Below are positions 50,666 to 59,880 of a DNA stretch of 64,000 nucleotides, one piece after another. Made by a program: the position numbers and the translations under genes. Position 1 is the first letter of the stretch. Every line of letters starts with the position of its first letter. The stretch is from Herbaspirillum sp. ST 5-3 (lineage in GTDB: Bacteria > Pseudomonadota > Gammaproteobacteria > Burkholderiales > Burkholderiaceae_D): contig NZ_STGI01000002.1 of assembly GCF_004804275.1 (NCBI RefSeq), forward strand, positions 434,001-498,000, written 5' to 3'. The notes below the pieces were generated by a model that searched no databases, was not told the origin of the DNA, and saw nothing but the letters and a program-made list of their open reading frames with translations.

Positions 50666-50971
50666 ATGAAAATCAATGTCAACATCAGCGGCAGCAAAGC
50701 CGTCATCGCCTTGAACGGACGCTTCGATTTCAGCACCCATAGCGAATTCAGCGACTGTTATTCGTCGACGATCGCAAATCCACTCGTGACCGACATCGAT
50801 GTCGATCTGGCCAGTGTCGACTATCTCGACAGCTCCGCACTCGGCATGCTGCTCCTGCTCAGCGAACGCGCGAAGATCGCCAACAAGTCGGTCGCGCTCG
50901 TCAATCCGAACGAGATGGTGGCGCAGGTGCTTGAACGCGTCAGTTTCAGCCGGATCTTCACGATCCGGTAA
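50666..50971 (+). CDS. STAS anti-sigma-factor antagonist, HsbA-like
   Basis: A 101-residue STAS protein. The phosphorylation site reads VDYLDSSALGML with Ser56 after Asp55, as in SpoIIAA, RsbV and Pseudomonas HsbA. AAAGGAAAT precedes the ATG at 50666. It lies 18 bases before the gene for the REC-PP2C-HATPase protein, which has both the kinase and the phosphatase needed to switch it. Confidence 0.9.
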   Translation: MKINVNISGSKAVIALNGRFDFSTHSEFSDCYSSTIANPLVTDIDVDLASVDYLDSSALGMLLLLSERAKIANKSVALVNPNEMVAQVLERVSFSRIFTIR

Positions 50972-50989
50972 CCGGCACAAGGGGGGGAC

Positions 50990-52693
50990 ATGGGGCAGAG
51001 GCTGAAGATACTCGTCGTTGACGATGAAGAAAACGCACGCGTCATGCTGCAGCACATGGCATCCTATATGGGGCACGAGGCCGTGCTGGCGCGGAACGGA
51101 TTGGAAGCGGTCCAGCTCTTCAAGAGCGAGGAGCCCGACATTGTCCTGATGGACGTCATGATGCCGGAGCTCGACGGCTTTCAGGCCACCGCCCGCATTC
51201 GCCAGATCCAGGGCGAGAAATGGGTGCCGGTGGTGTACCTGAGCGCTCTCCCGCAAAGCGGCAATCTGATGAAAGGCCTCGACGCAGGAGGCGATGATTA
51301 CCTTGTGAAGCCGGTCAACATGACGGAACTGCGGGCAAAGATCAGGGCGTTGCAGCGGGTCGCCATGATGCAGCGGCATCTGGCAGCCAAGCGTGCCGAG
51401 CTTGAATACTATTACCGGCAGGCCGAAGAGGAAGCACGCATCGGCAGTCATTTGATGGCGAGCCTGACAAACATGGCAGGACTGCGGGATGACGCATTGC
51501 GGTACTGGAGCCGTCCGGTGCGCCGTTTCAGCGGCGATCTCGTCGCGGCAGCGCGTACGCCTGGCAACGTGTTGCATCTGATGGTGGCTGATGCGGTGGG
51601 GCATGGGCTGCCTGCGGCCCTGAACGTCCTGCCGCTTGCCGACACTTTCTACAGCATGACAGCGGAAGGTTTCTCCCTCGCCCGGATCGTGGAGGAGCTC
51701 AACAGAAAAATTGCAAACCTCCTGCCTGTGGACCGCTTTGTCGCCGCAACCCTGGTATCGGTAGATGCATACAAGAAGGAAATCCAGGTCTGGAACGGTG
51801 GCAATCCACTGCCTTTATTTGTATCGGCGTCCGGCGAGGTGCGTGAATTCGGAACGACCAGACAGTTGCCGCTTGGCCTGCTGCGTGATCCGGACATAGA
51901 AGTTCAAGTGGACGTACTGGTGTACCCGGGGCCAGGGCAGCTCGTGATTTTTACCGACGGATTATGCGAGGCTCAGGATGCCGGAGGGTCGTACTGGGGC
52001 AGTGCCGGCATCAGTCGCGCCCTGGCAGATGCTCCCATGCAGCAACGATTCCAGCAATTGGTGGATGGTTTCAGTCGGCACGTAGGCGAGGGGCCGTTGC
52101 AGGACGATGCTTCGTTCATGCTGGTTGATCTCTCTTGCATATCGACGCAGCTGGCGCACGGGCATGCCGATGCCGTGGGCGCGGCGCATGCAGATACAGA
52201 GAGCAAGCCCGGCTGGAAAGTAAAGTTCCACCTCGGCGTCCGGGAACTCAAGGCGCTTGACACGATTCCCTTCCTCACATCCGTGGTGGAGAAGCTGGAG
52301 TCAAGCAGGGAACATCGGCGACAGATTTTCATCATTCTGTCCGAACTATTCAACAATGCGGTCGAACACGGCCTGCTGCATCTGGAATCTGCGACGAAAT
52401 CGAGCTTTGACGGTTTTGAACGCTACATGCGAGAGCGAAAGGAGCGGTTGAGCAAGCTGCAAGACGGTTGCATCGATGTCGCCCTGGAGCGTACGGAAAT
52501 CGAGGGAAAACCGGCGATCCGTATTCACATCAAGGACAGCGGCAAGGGCTTCGATCACAAGGCGGTCAATGCCCAGGACCCGGAACCCGACATCAAGCTG
52601 TACGGCAGGGGAATCATGCTGGTGAATAGTCTATGCCATTCGTTGCAATTCCTCGGCGACGGCAATGAGGTAATCAGTTATTACTGTTTGTAG
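50990..52693 (+). CDS. REC-PP2C-HATPase partner-switching regulator, HsbR-like
   Basis: A 567-residue protein with three domains. The receiver (1-120) has Asp55 (IVLMDVMMPELDG). The SpoIIE/PP2C phosphatase (about 165-375) keeps its metal Asp residues in FSGDLVAA, MVADAVGHGLPAA, IFTDGLCEA and LQDDASFML. The C-terminal RsbW-type ATPase (about 400-567) has the N box ILSELFNNAVEHG and DSGKGFD. It should both phosphorylate and dephosphorylate the neighbouring STAS protein under control of receiver phosphorylation, as HsbR does. It is the last gene of the long operon. Confidence 0.93.
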   Translation: MGQRLKILVVDDEENARVMLQHMASYMGHEAVLARNGLEAVQLFKSEEPDIVLMDVMMPELDGFQATARIRQIQGEKWVPVVYLSALPQSGNLMKGLDAGGDDYLVKPVNMTELRAKIRALQRVAMMQRHLAAKRAELEYYYRQAEEEARIGSHLMASLTNMAGLRDDALRYWSRPVRRFSGDLVAAARTPGNVLHLMVADAVGHGLPAALNVLPLADTFYSMTAEGFSLARIVEELNRKIANLLPVDRFVAATLVSVDAYKKEIQVWNGGNPLPLFVSASGEVREFGTTRQLPLGLLRDPDIEVQVDVLVYPGPGQLVIFTDGLCEAQDAGGSYWGSAGISRALADAPMQQRFQQLVDGFSRHVGEGPLQDDASFMLVDLSCISTQLAHGHADAVGAAHADTESKPGWKVKFHLGVRELKALDTIPFLTSVVEKLESSREHRRQIFIILSELFNNAVEHGLLHLESATKSSFDGFERYMRERKERLSKLQDGCIDVALERTEIEGKPAIRIHIKDSGKGFDHKAVNAQDPEPDIKLYGRGIMLVNSLCHSLQFLGDGNEVISYYCL

Positions 52694-52700
52694 GCGATGC

Positions 52701-52726
52701 GCGACATGTCAGAAACAACATGTCGC
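52701..52726 (+). terminator. Hairpin at the end of the chemosensory operon
   Basis: GCGACATGT pairs perfectly with ACATGTCGC around an 8-base loop, eight bases after the last stop codon. No T-run follows, so this may be a rho-dependent or processing hairpin. Confidence 0.5.
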
Positions 52727-53080
52727 CGATACGATCCGGTCGTGCAGCGAAGTAACCTCACCGTGCAAGTTTGCACAAGGAATATGGCAAGAGTGGAATC
52801 AGTCTTTTTGCGCTTGAGGAAATTCAGGACTGTGCATGCGAAGGGCAGAATCAGCGAGCAAGTTGCACTACCTGCGCGCCGACTTAAGATTGGTGGGCTG
52901 GCATTTTTGCTGCCGGCGGTCCGCGGTCGGCCTTAACGGCGCGAGGAAAGGTCACGTTGATCGAATTGATCGTCGGAAGTAACCTTCCAATCAGCGGAAA
53001 AGTGATTTGCCGTGGTCAGGATATCCACAGGGGGCAAAATAGGGGTAGCGGCGATTAGCCACTTCTTCTATTGAACAAAA
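52727..53080. other. Intergenic region, no supported gene
   Basis: About 350 bases between the operon-end hairpin and the tRNA terminator. A 79-codon frame at 52697-52936 overlaps the hairpin and has no ribosome site or recognisable product. Confidence 0.45.
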
Positions 53081-53120
53081 GAAAGAAAAAAGCGGCTGCC
53101 TCGCAAGAAGCAGCCGCTTT
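53081..53120 (-). terminator. Terminator of tRNA-Asn
   Basis: An 11-base stem (AAAGCGGCTGC with GCAGCCGCTTT) with a 10-base loop is followed on the minus strand by TTTTTTCTTTC. It lies nine bases after the tRNA 3' end. Confidence 0.9.
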
Positions 53121-53128
53121 GAATTCTT

Positions 53129-53204
53129 TGGCTCCCCGACCTGGACTCGAACCAGGGACCTGCGGATTAACAGTCCGTCGCTCTACCGACTGAGCTATCA
53201 GGGA
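53129..53204 (-). tRNA. tRNA-Asn (GTT anticodon)
   Basis: A 76-base cloverleaf. The acceptor arms TCCCTGA and TCGGGGA pair with one G-T, the D arm has GCTCAGTCGGTAGAGC, the anticodon loop is CTGTTAA, the T arm GGTTCGAGTCC, and the CCA end is encoded. It has its own consensus promoter and terminator. Confidence 0.98.
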
Positions 53205-53215
53205 ACAGAACCGCT

Positions 53216-53245
53216 ATTATAGGACGATTTTTCTGTCCGTGTCAA
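53216..53245 (-). promoter_or_regulatory. Consensus sigma-70 promoter of tRNA-Asn
   Basis: On the minus strand TTGACA is followed after 18 bases by TATAAT, both perfect matches. The -10 element ends 12 bases before the mature tRNA. Confidence 0.9.
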
Positions 53246-53272
53246 AACTTTGCTTGGGGTTTGCCGCCTTTA

Positions 53273-53296
53273 TCAATGAGCCCGAAGGCTCATTGA
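53273..53296 (-). terminator. UUCG-tetraloop hairpin after aspC
   Basis: On the minus strand a perfect 10-base stem (TCAATGAGCC with GGCTCATTGA) is closed by TTCG, an exceptionally stable RNA tetraloop, 14 bases after the aminotransferase stop. There is no T-run. Confidence 0.6.
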
Positions 53297-53309
53297 GGGG
53301 TGCGTGTAC

Positions 53310-54524
53310 TTACAGCACTTTGGCAATGGCATCGACGACATTGTCGATATTGCGCGAGTTGAGCGCAGCGACGCAGATGCGGCCGGTATCGACAGCATAG
53401 ATCGAGAATTCGTCGCGCAGACGCCCGACTTGCTCCTTCGTCAGGCCGGAATAGGAGAACATGCCGCGCTGCTTGATCACAAAGTCGAAGTTGTGTCCCG
53501 GCGCTTTTTCCTTCAGCTTCTGCACCAGTGCCTGGCGCATTTCGCGAATGCGAACACGCATGCCTGCGAGTTCATCTTCCCACAGCTTGCGCAGTTCGGG
53601 CGTTGCCAGGGCAGTCGCGACCACTTGCCCGCCATGCGTCGGCGGGTTCGAGTAGTTGGTGCGGATCACGCGCTTCAACTGCGACAGCACGCGCGCGGCT
53701 TCTTCCGCGCTGGTGGCAACGATGCTCAATGCGCCGACGCGTTCGCCGTACAGGGAGAAGGATTTCGAGAACGAATTCGATACGAACAGCGGGCCGCCGG
53801 CTTGCGCGAATTGACGTACAACCTTGCCGTCAGCATCGATGCCGTCGCCAAAACCCTGGTAGGCCATGTCGAGGAATGGCACCAGGCCGCGCTCGGTGAC
53901 GACCTTGATGATATCGGTCCATTGCGCGTCGGTGAGATCGGCGCCGGTTGGGTTGTGGCAGCAGGCATGCAGCACGACGATGGAGCCTGCCGGCATGGTC
54001 TTCAATGCATTCAGCATGCCGTCGAAGTTCACGCCACGCGTTGCCACATCGTAGTACGGATAGTTGTTGACGACGAAGCCGGCGGATTCAAACAGCGCAC
54101 GGTGGTTTTCCCAGCTCGGATCGCTGATCCACACCTGCGCGTTCGGCGCAAAGCGCTTCAGGAAATCCGCGCCGAGCTTCAGCGCGCCGGTGCCGCCGAG
54201 GGCTTGCGCCGTGACAGCACGCTTTTCTTGAATTACGGCGCTGTCGGCACCAAATACCAGTTCCTGCACCGCCTTGTCGTAGGCCGCCAGGCCTTCGATC
54301 GGCAGGTAGGTGCGTGGAGTTGCCTTTTCCATCAGTTGCGCTTCCGCCTTGCGCACGCATTCGAGCAGCGGCACCTTGCCGTTGTCATCGTAATAAACGC
54401 CGACGCCGAGATTCACTTTGTTCGGGTTCTTGTCAGCGTTGAAGGCTTCGGTGATGCCCAGAATCGGGTCGCGCGGCGCCATGTCGATGGCGCTGAAGAG
54501 GGGGGCAGGATGGGATTGGCTCAT
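53310..54524 (-). CDS. Aromatic amino acid / aspartate aminotransferase
   Basis: A 404-residue class I PLP aminotransferase of the AspC/TyrB type. The family start DPILGITEAFNADKNPNKVNLGVGVYYDD, the substrate region HACCHNPTG, and the Schiff-base Lys in NSFSKSFSLYGERVG are present, as is the distal Arg region near SGLTKEQV. It transfers amino groups between aspartate or aromatic amino acids and 2-oxoglutarate. The ATG at 54524 gives the family-typical N-terminus. It is divergent from uvrB with 122 bases between. Confidence 0.93.
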   Translation of the reverse strand: MSQSHPAPLFSAIDMAPRDPILGITEAFNADKNPNKVNLGVGVYYDDNGKVPLLECVRKAEAQLMEKATPRTYLPIEGLAAYDKAVQELVFGADSAVIQEKRAVTAQALGGTGALKLGADFLKRFAPNAQVWISDPSWENHRALFESAGFVVNNYPYYDVATRGVNFDGMLNALKTMPAGSIVVLHACCHNPTGADLTDAQWTDIIKVVTERGLVPFLDMAYQGFGDGIDADGKVVRQFAQAGGPLFVSNSFSKSFSLYGERVGALSIVATSAEEAARVLSQLKRVIRTNYSNPPTHGGQVVATALATPELRKLWEDELAGMRVRIREMRQALVQKLKEKAPGHNFDFVIKQRGMFSYSGLTKEQVGRLRDEFSIYAVDTGRICVAALNSRNIDNVVDAIAKVL

Positions 54525-54646
54525 CGTGATAACATGAAAAGTTGACTGCGGAAGATCGTTCCTGGCAGCGGGTTGTGAGCAGTCTTGAAGGCCGGAAAGC
54601 CTCCGACTGACGTGCAACTAATTATTTTACCAAAGGTCGAATCGAG

Positions 54647-56752
54647 ATGGCAGATTTATCCCAGGTTTCCAGCGCGCTTGACGAATCGAAGATCGTCACC
54701 TTCCCCGGTTCGCCTTATCGTCTTTACCAGCCTTTCCCCCCTGCCGGCGATCAGCCGGTTGCTATTTCGAAGCTGGTTGAAGGCATCGAGGATGGCTTGT
54801 CTTACCAGACCTTGCTGGGCGTGACCGGTTCCGGAAAGACCTACACGATGGCCAATGTGATTGCCCGCCTTGGGCGGCCGGCCATTGTCTTTGCGCCGAA
54901 CAAGACGCTTGCGGCCCAGTTGTACAGCGAATTCCGCGAATTTTTCCCGCAGAACGCGGTGGAATATTTCGTCAGCTACTACGACTACTATCAGCCGGAA
55001 GCCTACGTCCCGCAGCGCGATTTGTTTATCGAGAAGGATTCCTCGATCAACGAGCACATCGAGCAGATGCGTCTGTCGTGCACCAAATCCCTGATGGAGC
55101 GGCGCGATGTGGTCATCGTGGCAACGGTTTCCGCGATTTACGGTATCGGTAATCCGAACGAATACCATCAGATGATCCTGACCTTGCGCGCCAAGGACAA
55201 GGTCAGCCAGCGCGATGTGATCGCGCGCCTGATCCAGATGCAGTACACGCGCAATGAAGTGGATTTTGCGCGAGGCACGTTCCGCGTGCGCGGCGATACC
55301 ATCGACGTCTTCCCGGCCGAACATGCCGAGCTGGCGGTGCGCATCGAGATGTTCGACGACGAGATCGACAGCCTGCAACTGTTTGATCCGCTGACCGGCC
55401 GCGTGCGGCAGAAGATTCCGCGCTTTACCGTCTATCCCGGATCGCATTACGTGACGCCGCGCTCCACGGTTCTGCGCGCGATTGAAACCATCAAGGAAGA
55501 GTTGCGCGACCGGCTGGAGTGGTTCCGCAAGGAGGGCAAGCTGGTCGAGGAGCAGCGGCTGGAACAGCGCACGCGCTTCGATCTCGAAATGATGCAGGAA
55601 ATCGGTTTCACCAAGGGCATCGAGAACTATTCGCGCCACCTGAGCGGCGCCAAGCCGGGTGAGCCGCCGCCGACGCTGGTCGATTATCTTCCGCAGGATG
55701 CAGTCATGTTCCTCGACGAATCGCACGTTCTGCTTGGACAGCTCAACGGTATGTACAACGGTGACCGTGCGCGCAAGACGAATCTGGTGGATTACGGTTT
55801 CCGTCTGCCGTCTGCACTCGACAACCGTCCGTTGAAGTTCGAGGAATTCGAAAGCAAGATGCGGCAAACGGTCTTCGTGTCCGCAACGCCGGCAGAATAT
55901 GAAAACACGCATGCCGGGCAGGTGGTGGAGCAGGTGGTCCGCCCGACCGGTTTGGTTGATCCGGCGATTTTGGTGCGGCCGGCCAGCACGCAGGTGGACG
56001 ACCTGATGTCGGAGATCACCGAACGCGTGAAAAAGAACGAGCGCGTGCTGGTCACCACGCTGACCAAGCGCATGGCCGAGCAGTTGACGGAATTCCTCGG
56101 CGACAATGGCATCAAGGTACGCTATCTGCACAGCGATATCGATACCGTCGAGCGCGTGGAAATCATTCGCGACCTGCGTCTGGGCACATTCGATGTGCTG
56201 GTGGGCATCAACCTCTTGCGGGAGGGCCTGGACATCCCGGAAGTGTCATTGGTCGCGATCCTCGACGCCGACAAGGAAGGCTTCCTGCGTTCCGAGCGAA
56301 GTCTCATTCAAACCATCGGCCGCGCTGCGCGCAATCTCAATGGCATGGCGATTCTGTATGCCGACAGGATGACCGATTCGATGAAACGCGCCATCGGCGA
56401 GACCGACCGGCGCCGCACCAAGCAGATCGCGTTCAACAAGGCGAACAACATTACGCCGGCGGGTATCAAGAAGGAAGTGCGAGAGCTCATCGACGGCGTG
56501 TACAGTCCGCAGGAAGCGCGCGAGGAATTGCAGGTCGCGCAGGAGCAGGCGCGATATGAATCGATGTCGGAGAAGCAGGTCAGCAAGGAAATCAAGCGCC
56601 TGGAAAAACTGATGGTCGAGCATGCGAAGAATCTGGAATTCGAAAAGGCGGCGCAGGTGCGCGATCAGTTGCACATATTGAAACAGCAGTTGTTCGGGGC
56701 GCCGGGCCTGGACAACGTCGTATCCTTAACGGGTAAGCAAGATTCACGCTAA
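54647..56752 (+). CDS. uvrB: Excinuclease ABC subunit B
   Basis: A 701-residue UvrB. Walker A is [10 protein letters not shown], the damage-inserting beta-hairpin is [15 protein letters not shown], the DEAD-like box is FLDESH, and helicase motifs [20 protein letters not shown] and QTIGRAARN are intact. The UVR domain that binds UvrC is at the C-terminus ([15 protein letters not shown]). It verifies lesions in nucleotide excision repair. No LexA box (CTGT-N8-ACAG) was found in the 122 bases upstream. Confidence 0.97.
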   Translation: MADLSQVSSALDESKIVTFPGSPYRLYQPFPPAGDQPVAISKLVEGIEDGLSYQTLLGVTGSGKTYTMANVIARLGRPAIVFAPNKTLAAQLYSEFREFFPQNAVEYFVSYYDYYQPEAYVPQRDLFIEKDSSINEHIEQMRLSCTKSLMERRDVVIVATVSAIYGIGNPNEYHQMILTLRAKDKVSQRDVIARLIQMQYTRNEVDFARGTFRVRGDTIDVFPAEHAELAVRIEMFDDEIDSLQLFDPLTGRVRQKIPRFTVYPGSHYVTPRSTVLRAIETIKEELRDRLEWFRKEGKLVEEQRLEQRTRFDLEMMQEIGFTKGIENYSRHLSGAKPGEPPPTLVDYLPQDAVMFLDESHVLLGQLNGMYNGDRARKTNLVDYGFRLPSALDNRPLKFEEFESKMRQTVFVSATPAEYENTHAGQVVEQVVRPTGLVDPAILVRPASTQVDDLMSEITERVKKNERVLVTTLTKRMAEQLTEFLGDNGIKVRYLHSDIDTVERVEIIRDLRLGTFDVLVGINLLREGLDIPEVSLVAILDADKEGFLRSERSLIQTIGRAARNLNGMAILYADRMTDSMKRAIGETDRRRTKQIAFNKANNITPAGIKKEVRELIDGVYSPQEAREELQVAQEQARYESMSEKQVSKEIKRLEKLMVEHAKNLEFEKAAQVRDQLHILKQQLFGAPGLDNVVSLTGKQDSR

Positions 56753-56820
56753 TCACGCATGACGCGTTGTCGTGCCGGGCTTGGACAGCGGTACAATCCC
56801 GGTTTTTATTCTGATCCGCC

Positions 56821-57612
56821 ATGTCCTCGTCCATTCCAGTAGCCATCCTCGACACGCTTGCATCGGCGGATCCATCCTGGCGCCCGATCCTGCTTCGGGG
56901 GCTGGAGGCTATCGCCGAGGCGGACCCGGAATATCTACCTTCACTCGCGATCGATAACTTTCTGCCGACCAACGGCCGCCTGTTCGCAGCGTTTTCGTTG
57001 CCGCTGAATGCGGTTCGCTATGTACTGGTCGGCGAGGGGCCATATCCACGCGAGAGGAGTGCCACGGGAGTCTGTTTCATGGATGGCGCCGTCGAATCCC
57101 TGTGGTCTGAAAAGGGCTTGTCCAAGGAAGTGAACCGGGCAACGTCGCTACGCAACTTCATGAAGATGCTGCTTGTCGCCGATGGCATGCTGTCGCCGGA
57201 AAATGCATCGGGTGACGCCGTTGCGCATATTTCATTGAGAGCGCGGGCGATAGGATCCTCGTTCATTCAGACATTGACCGAACTGCAGGCCAACCTGACC
57301 CGGCACGGCTTTCTTCTGCTGAACGCTACGCTGGTCTACCGTCCGGACGTGCCTCCGCTCAAGGATGCAAAAGCATGGCGTCCGTTTTTGCAGGTTGTCC
57401 TGAAGGCGCTTGCCGATCACGCCGAGCGGAACACGAGTTCGCCGCCGACCCTGGTGCTTTGGGGGAAGGTCGCCGAGCAACTGAATGCACTGGATGTAAC
57501 GGCCCGGTTCCCGCGTGCCGTGTCCGAACATCCGTACAATCTGTCCTTCATCGCAAACCGTAGCATGCAAGGTCTGTTCGGACCGATGCGCCTCCTGCAA
57601 CAGCAAAGCTGA
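56821..57612 (+). CDS. Divergent uracil-DNA glycosylase-family protein lacking the catalytic Asp
   Basis: A 263-residue protein alignable by motif with family 1 uracil-DNA glycosylase: LVGEGPYP (70-76) against GQDPYH, ATGVCF, LLLNATLVYR against LLLNxxLT, LVLWGKVA, and EHPYNLSF against HPSPLS. The activating Asp of GQDPYH is Gly73 here and the His is Pro76, while the second-motif His remains. It may have another activity or only bind DNA. It follows uvrB by 68 bases on the same strand, consistent with a repair link, but this is inference. Confidence 0.7.
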   Translation: MSSSIPVAILDTLASADPSWRPILLRGLEAIAEADPEYLPSLAIDNFLPTNGRLFAAFSLPLNAVRYVLVGEGPYPRERSATGVCFMDGAVESLWSEKGLSKEVNRATSLRNFMKMLLVADGMLSPENASGDAVAHISLRARAIGSSFIQTLTELQANLTRHGFLLLNATLVYRPDVPPLKDAKAWRPFLQVVLKALADHAERNTSSPPTLVLWGKVAEQLNALDVTARFPRAVSEHPYNLSFIANRSMQGLFGPMRLLQQQS

Positions 57613-57815
57613 AACGCGGAAAGCCGGCTCAACCCACGTTTGGCAACCAAGGCGGCCATTTCCTCGCATCGCGACAAATCGTTTCCCGGAAAAAAGTCGA
57701 CGAGCTGTTGCGTCATATCAGGATGCTCGACCGGAAACTTCGTGAAGATGGGATGGATGAGCGGATGGGGTGGAACGCCACTCCCTCGGCTATTCGAATT
57801 GCAACGGAAATGGTG

Positions 57816-58313
57816 ATGAAAACAAGTCGTGTGCTATTCGTTTGCATGGGAAATATCTGTCGATCGCCCACTGCTGAAGGGGTGATGCGCAAACTCGTGG
57901 CGGACGCGAAGCTGCAGGATCAGGTGATTGTCGATTCGGCTGCCACGCATGATTATCACGTCGGCGAACCACCCGATCCTCGCGCACAGGCCGCGGCGCG
58001 AAGACGCGGCTATGATCTTTCTTCCTTGCGCGCTCGCCATCTCGTGGCGGCGGATTTTGATGTTTTCGACCTGGTTCTCGGAATGGATTTCAATAATCTT
58101 GAAGTCATGCAGAATCTGTGTCCGCCCGAACATCAATCCAAAATCGGTTTGCTGATGAGCTATGCAGGCAAGCGGAGGGCAACCATCGTCCATGATCCCT
58201 ACTATCGCGGCGCGAAGGACTTCGATGTCGTGTTTGATTACATCGAGGATGCGTGCCAAGGGCTGCTTCGCTCGATCTCTCAGGGAATCCTGATTCTGGA
58301 GCGTGGCGCTTGA
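57816..58313 (+). CDS. Low-molecular-weight protein tyrosine phosphatase
   Basis: A 165-residue LMW-PTP. The P-loop is VCMGNICRSPTAEG, with nucleophile Cys10 and Arg16, and the general acid Asp lies in HDPYYRG. It hydrolyses phosphotyrosine or related phosphates in the cytoplasm. The ATG at 57816 is preferred; a second in-frame ATG lies six bases upstream and the frame stays open to 57708. In related genomes this gene commonly sits between uvrB and iscR. Confidence 0.93.
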   Translation: MKTSRVLFVCMGNICRSPTAEGVMRKLVADAKLQDQVIVDSAATHDYHVGEPPDPRAQAAARRRGYDLSSLRARHLVAADFDVFDLVLGMDFNNLEVMQNLCPPEHQSKIGLLMSYAGKRRATIVHDPYYRGAKDFDVVFDYIEDACQGLLRSISQGILILERGA

Positions 58314-58623
58314 TCATTGAAGGGAGTGAATAATCATTCCAAATGACCATCGCCGCTTGAACGCCTGCCGCCTGTCGTGTCCTTCAAGCAAGGAGGCGTT
58401 CGCCTCGAAGTAAAGCTTGCAGGCGCATGTAAAAATTACGCTTGATGCGGTGACAGGGCTTGCTTTGAAGGCTTGTCGACCGGTTTTTGAAAGGGAACGA
58501 ATCCCGGCGACAGCGCCCGTTCACGAAGAGGCGTTGCTCGGACGGAATATTGGTGCAAGCTGCGTGTCTTGGTATGGAGATTGCGTGACTTAAGCTGTTG
58601 GTGTTTGATGCGTCAATAACCAG
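58314..58623. other. Intergenic region before the beta-barrel gene
   Basis: About 310 bases with no gene, operator or terminator that I can support. Confidence 0.4.
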
Positions 58624-59613
58624 ATGATGGCACCTTTAACAGCGGCAATGGCATCTGCGGGTTGGTTGATCGCCTGCTCGGCATGCGCGCAGGCGCATCC
58701 TGCCGACGTGGAAAACGAATTGACGCCGTCGACGCCTCACTTGGTTGCCAAGGGCGCCGGCGATGTCGAGCAAGCGCGCATCGCGGCCGAGAACACCGGG
58801 CCTGATTCTGAATTCACCGATGGCAAGGTTCCATTTCATTTCCGTGCGGGCGAGCGCCATGAGGTATTCGGCTATGCCGATCTTCCGGGCGTATCCTCAC
58901 TATGGCCGCCTGTTTCCTCTCTGCGCAGTTTCTTCGGATCTGAGCTCTCCGGCCCTGGCGCGCTCAATTACTGGCTGGACGCTGCAAATAACCGCGCTGC
59001 GGGGCTTACGCTCGGTTATGCATGGCGCGGGCTGAAGTTGGAAGGCACGGCTGCGTCCGAAGCCTTGAAAGATGAGCGGAAACCGGTAGAAACCGAAGCT
59101 CTTCACCTCGATGCCAGATCCACCCGATTGTCCTTCCATCCCTCGGATCACTGGACATTCCAGATCAGCCGCGGCACGCTCGTCGGGCTGGATCAGATCG
59201 TGCCGAGCGGAGACGCGCGCCGCGCGACAATCTCGGCAAGCTACTACCGGCCATTTCGCGACGGCGACTGGCAAACGACCATGGCATGGGGCCGCACTGC
59301 CAGGAAATATCGCGAGGCCACAACGGGCTATCTGCTTGAGTCGGCGCTCCGATTCGACGTTGTCCATACGGTTTTCAGCCGCCTGGAGCAGGTGGGAAGT
59401 GACGACCTTCTGTATGAAAACGGATCACCTCAGCGGATGTTCAAGATGAACAAGCTGACTCTGGGGTACTACAAGGACGTGCAAACCAGCGGCCCGCTCA
59501 AATTCGATGTTGGTGCGCTCGTGAGCAAGCACTTCATTCCTGTTGGTGCCATACCGACTTATGGCGCCGAGCCTGTTTCCTACATGTTGTTCGTGCGCCT
59601 GAAGCTTCAGTAG
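58624..59613 (+). CDS. Exported, probable outer-membrane beta-barrel protein
   Basis: A 329-residue protein with a hydrophobic N-terminus ending ACAQAHP, cleavable by signal peptidase I; LIAC also fits a lipobox. The signal lacks the usual basic residues, so the start is not certain. After a short acidic linker, alternating amphipathic strands dominate (AAGLTLGYAWRGLKLEGTA, RLSFHPSDHWTFQISRG, ATISASYYRPF, LTLGYYKDV, VSYMLFVRLKLQ). This is a small-barrel pattern without a known family name to me. It is unlinked in function to its neighbours. Confidence 0.7.
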   Translation: MMAPLTAAMASAGWLIACSACAQAHPADVENELTPSTPHLVAKGAGDVEQARIAAENTGPDSEFTDGKVPFHFRAGERHEVFGYADLPGVSSLWPPVSSLRSFFGSELSGPGALNYWLDAANNRAAGLTLGYAWRGLKLEGTAASEALKDERKPVETEALHLDARSTRLSFHPSDHWTFQISRGTLVGLDQIVPSGDARRATISASYYRPFRDGDWQTTMAWGRTARKYREATTGYLLESALRFDVVHTVFSRLEQVGSDDLLYENGSPQRMFKMNKLTLGYYKDVQTSGPLKFDVGALVSKHFIPVGAIPTYGAEPVSYMLFVRLKLQ

Positions 59614-59776
59614 CGGCGCTCGGCGGGCACAAATGAAATATGAAATAATAGCGTCCGTTTAAGTTGCAATGCAGCAATGCTGCTTGCCCGTGGCCTTCGG
59701 GCGGTCGTCACAGTCCGGGCAACGCTCCGAAGTGCTGAATCATTTCCTGAAAACGATGTAATTCCCTATTTCATTA

Positions 59777-59801
59777 ATACCTGACGAAATCACTCAACTT
59801 T
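59777..59801 (+). promoter_or_regulatory. IscR type 1 site, upstream copy
   Basis: Starts ATACCTGAC and ends ACTCAACTTT, following the type 1 IscR pattern ATA-S-YY-GAC then TC-RR-S-TAT with a few mismatches. It is three bases from the second copy, as in the tandem sites of the E. coli iscR promoter. Confidence 0.65.
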
Positions 59802-59804
59802 GAT

Positions 59805-59829
59805 ATACTTGACCAAAATATTCGGGAAT
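59805..59829 (+). promoter_or_regulatory. IscR type 1 site, downstream copy over the iscR promoter
   Basis: Starts ATACTTGAC, passes through CAAAATA and ends TTCGGGAAT, a close match to the type 1 consensus. TTGACC inside it can serve as the -35 element, with GATATT at 59834-59839 as a -10, so IscR holding its [2Fe-2S] cluster would block the promoter and give negative feedback. Confidence 0.75.
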
Positions 59830-59880
59830 CCGGGATATTCGATAGAACTTGGATAAAGTTTCATATTGGAGTTGATGGTT

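Noticed and set aside
48863-51604. 913-codon minus-strand frame over the sensor kinase and STAS genes
   Set aside because: It is antisense to genes with unmistakable HisKA, HATPase, STAS and PP2C motifs and shows no domain of its own.
52697-52936. 79-codon plus-strand frame after the chemosensory operon
   Set aside because: It begins within the terminal hairpin, lacks a ribosome site and has no recognisable features.
54525-54646. Search for a LexA (SOS) box before uvrB
   Set aside because: No CTGT-N8-ACAG or near match is present between aspC and uvrB.
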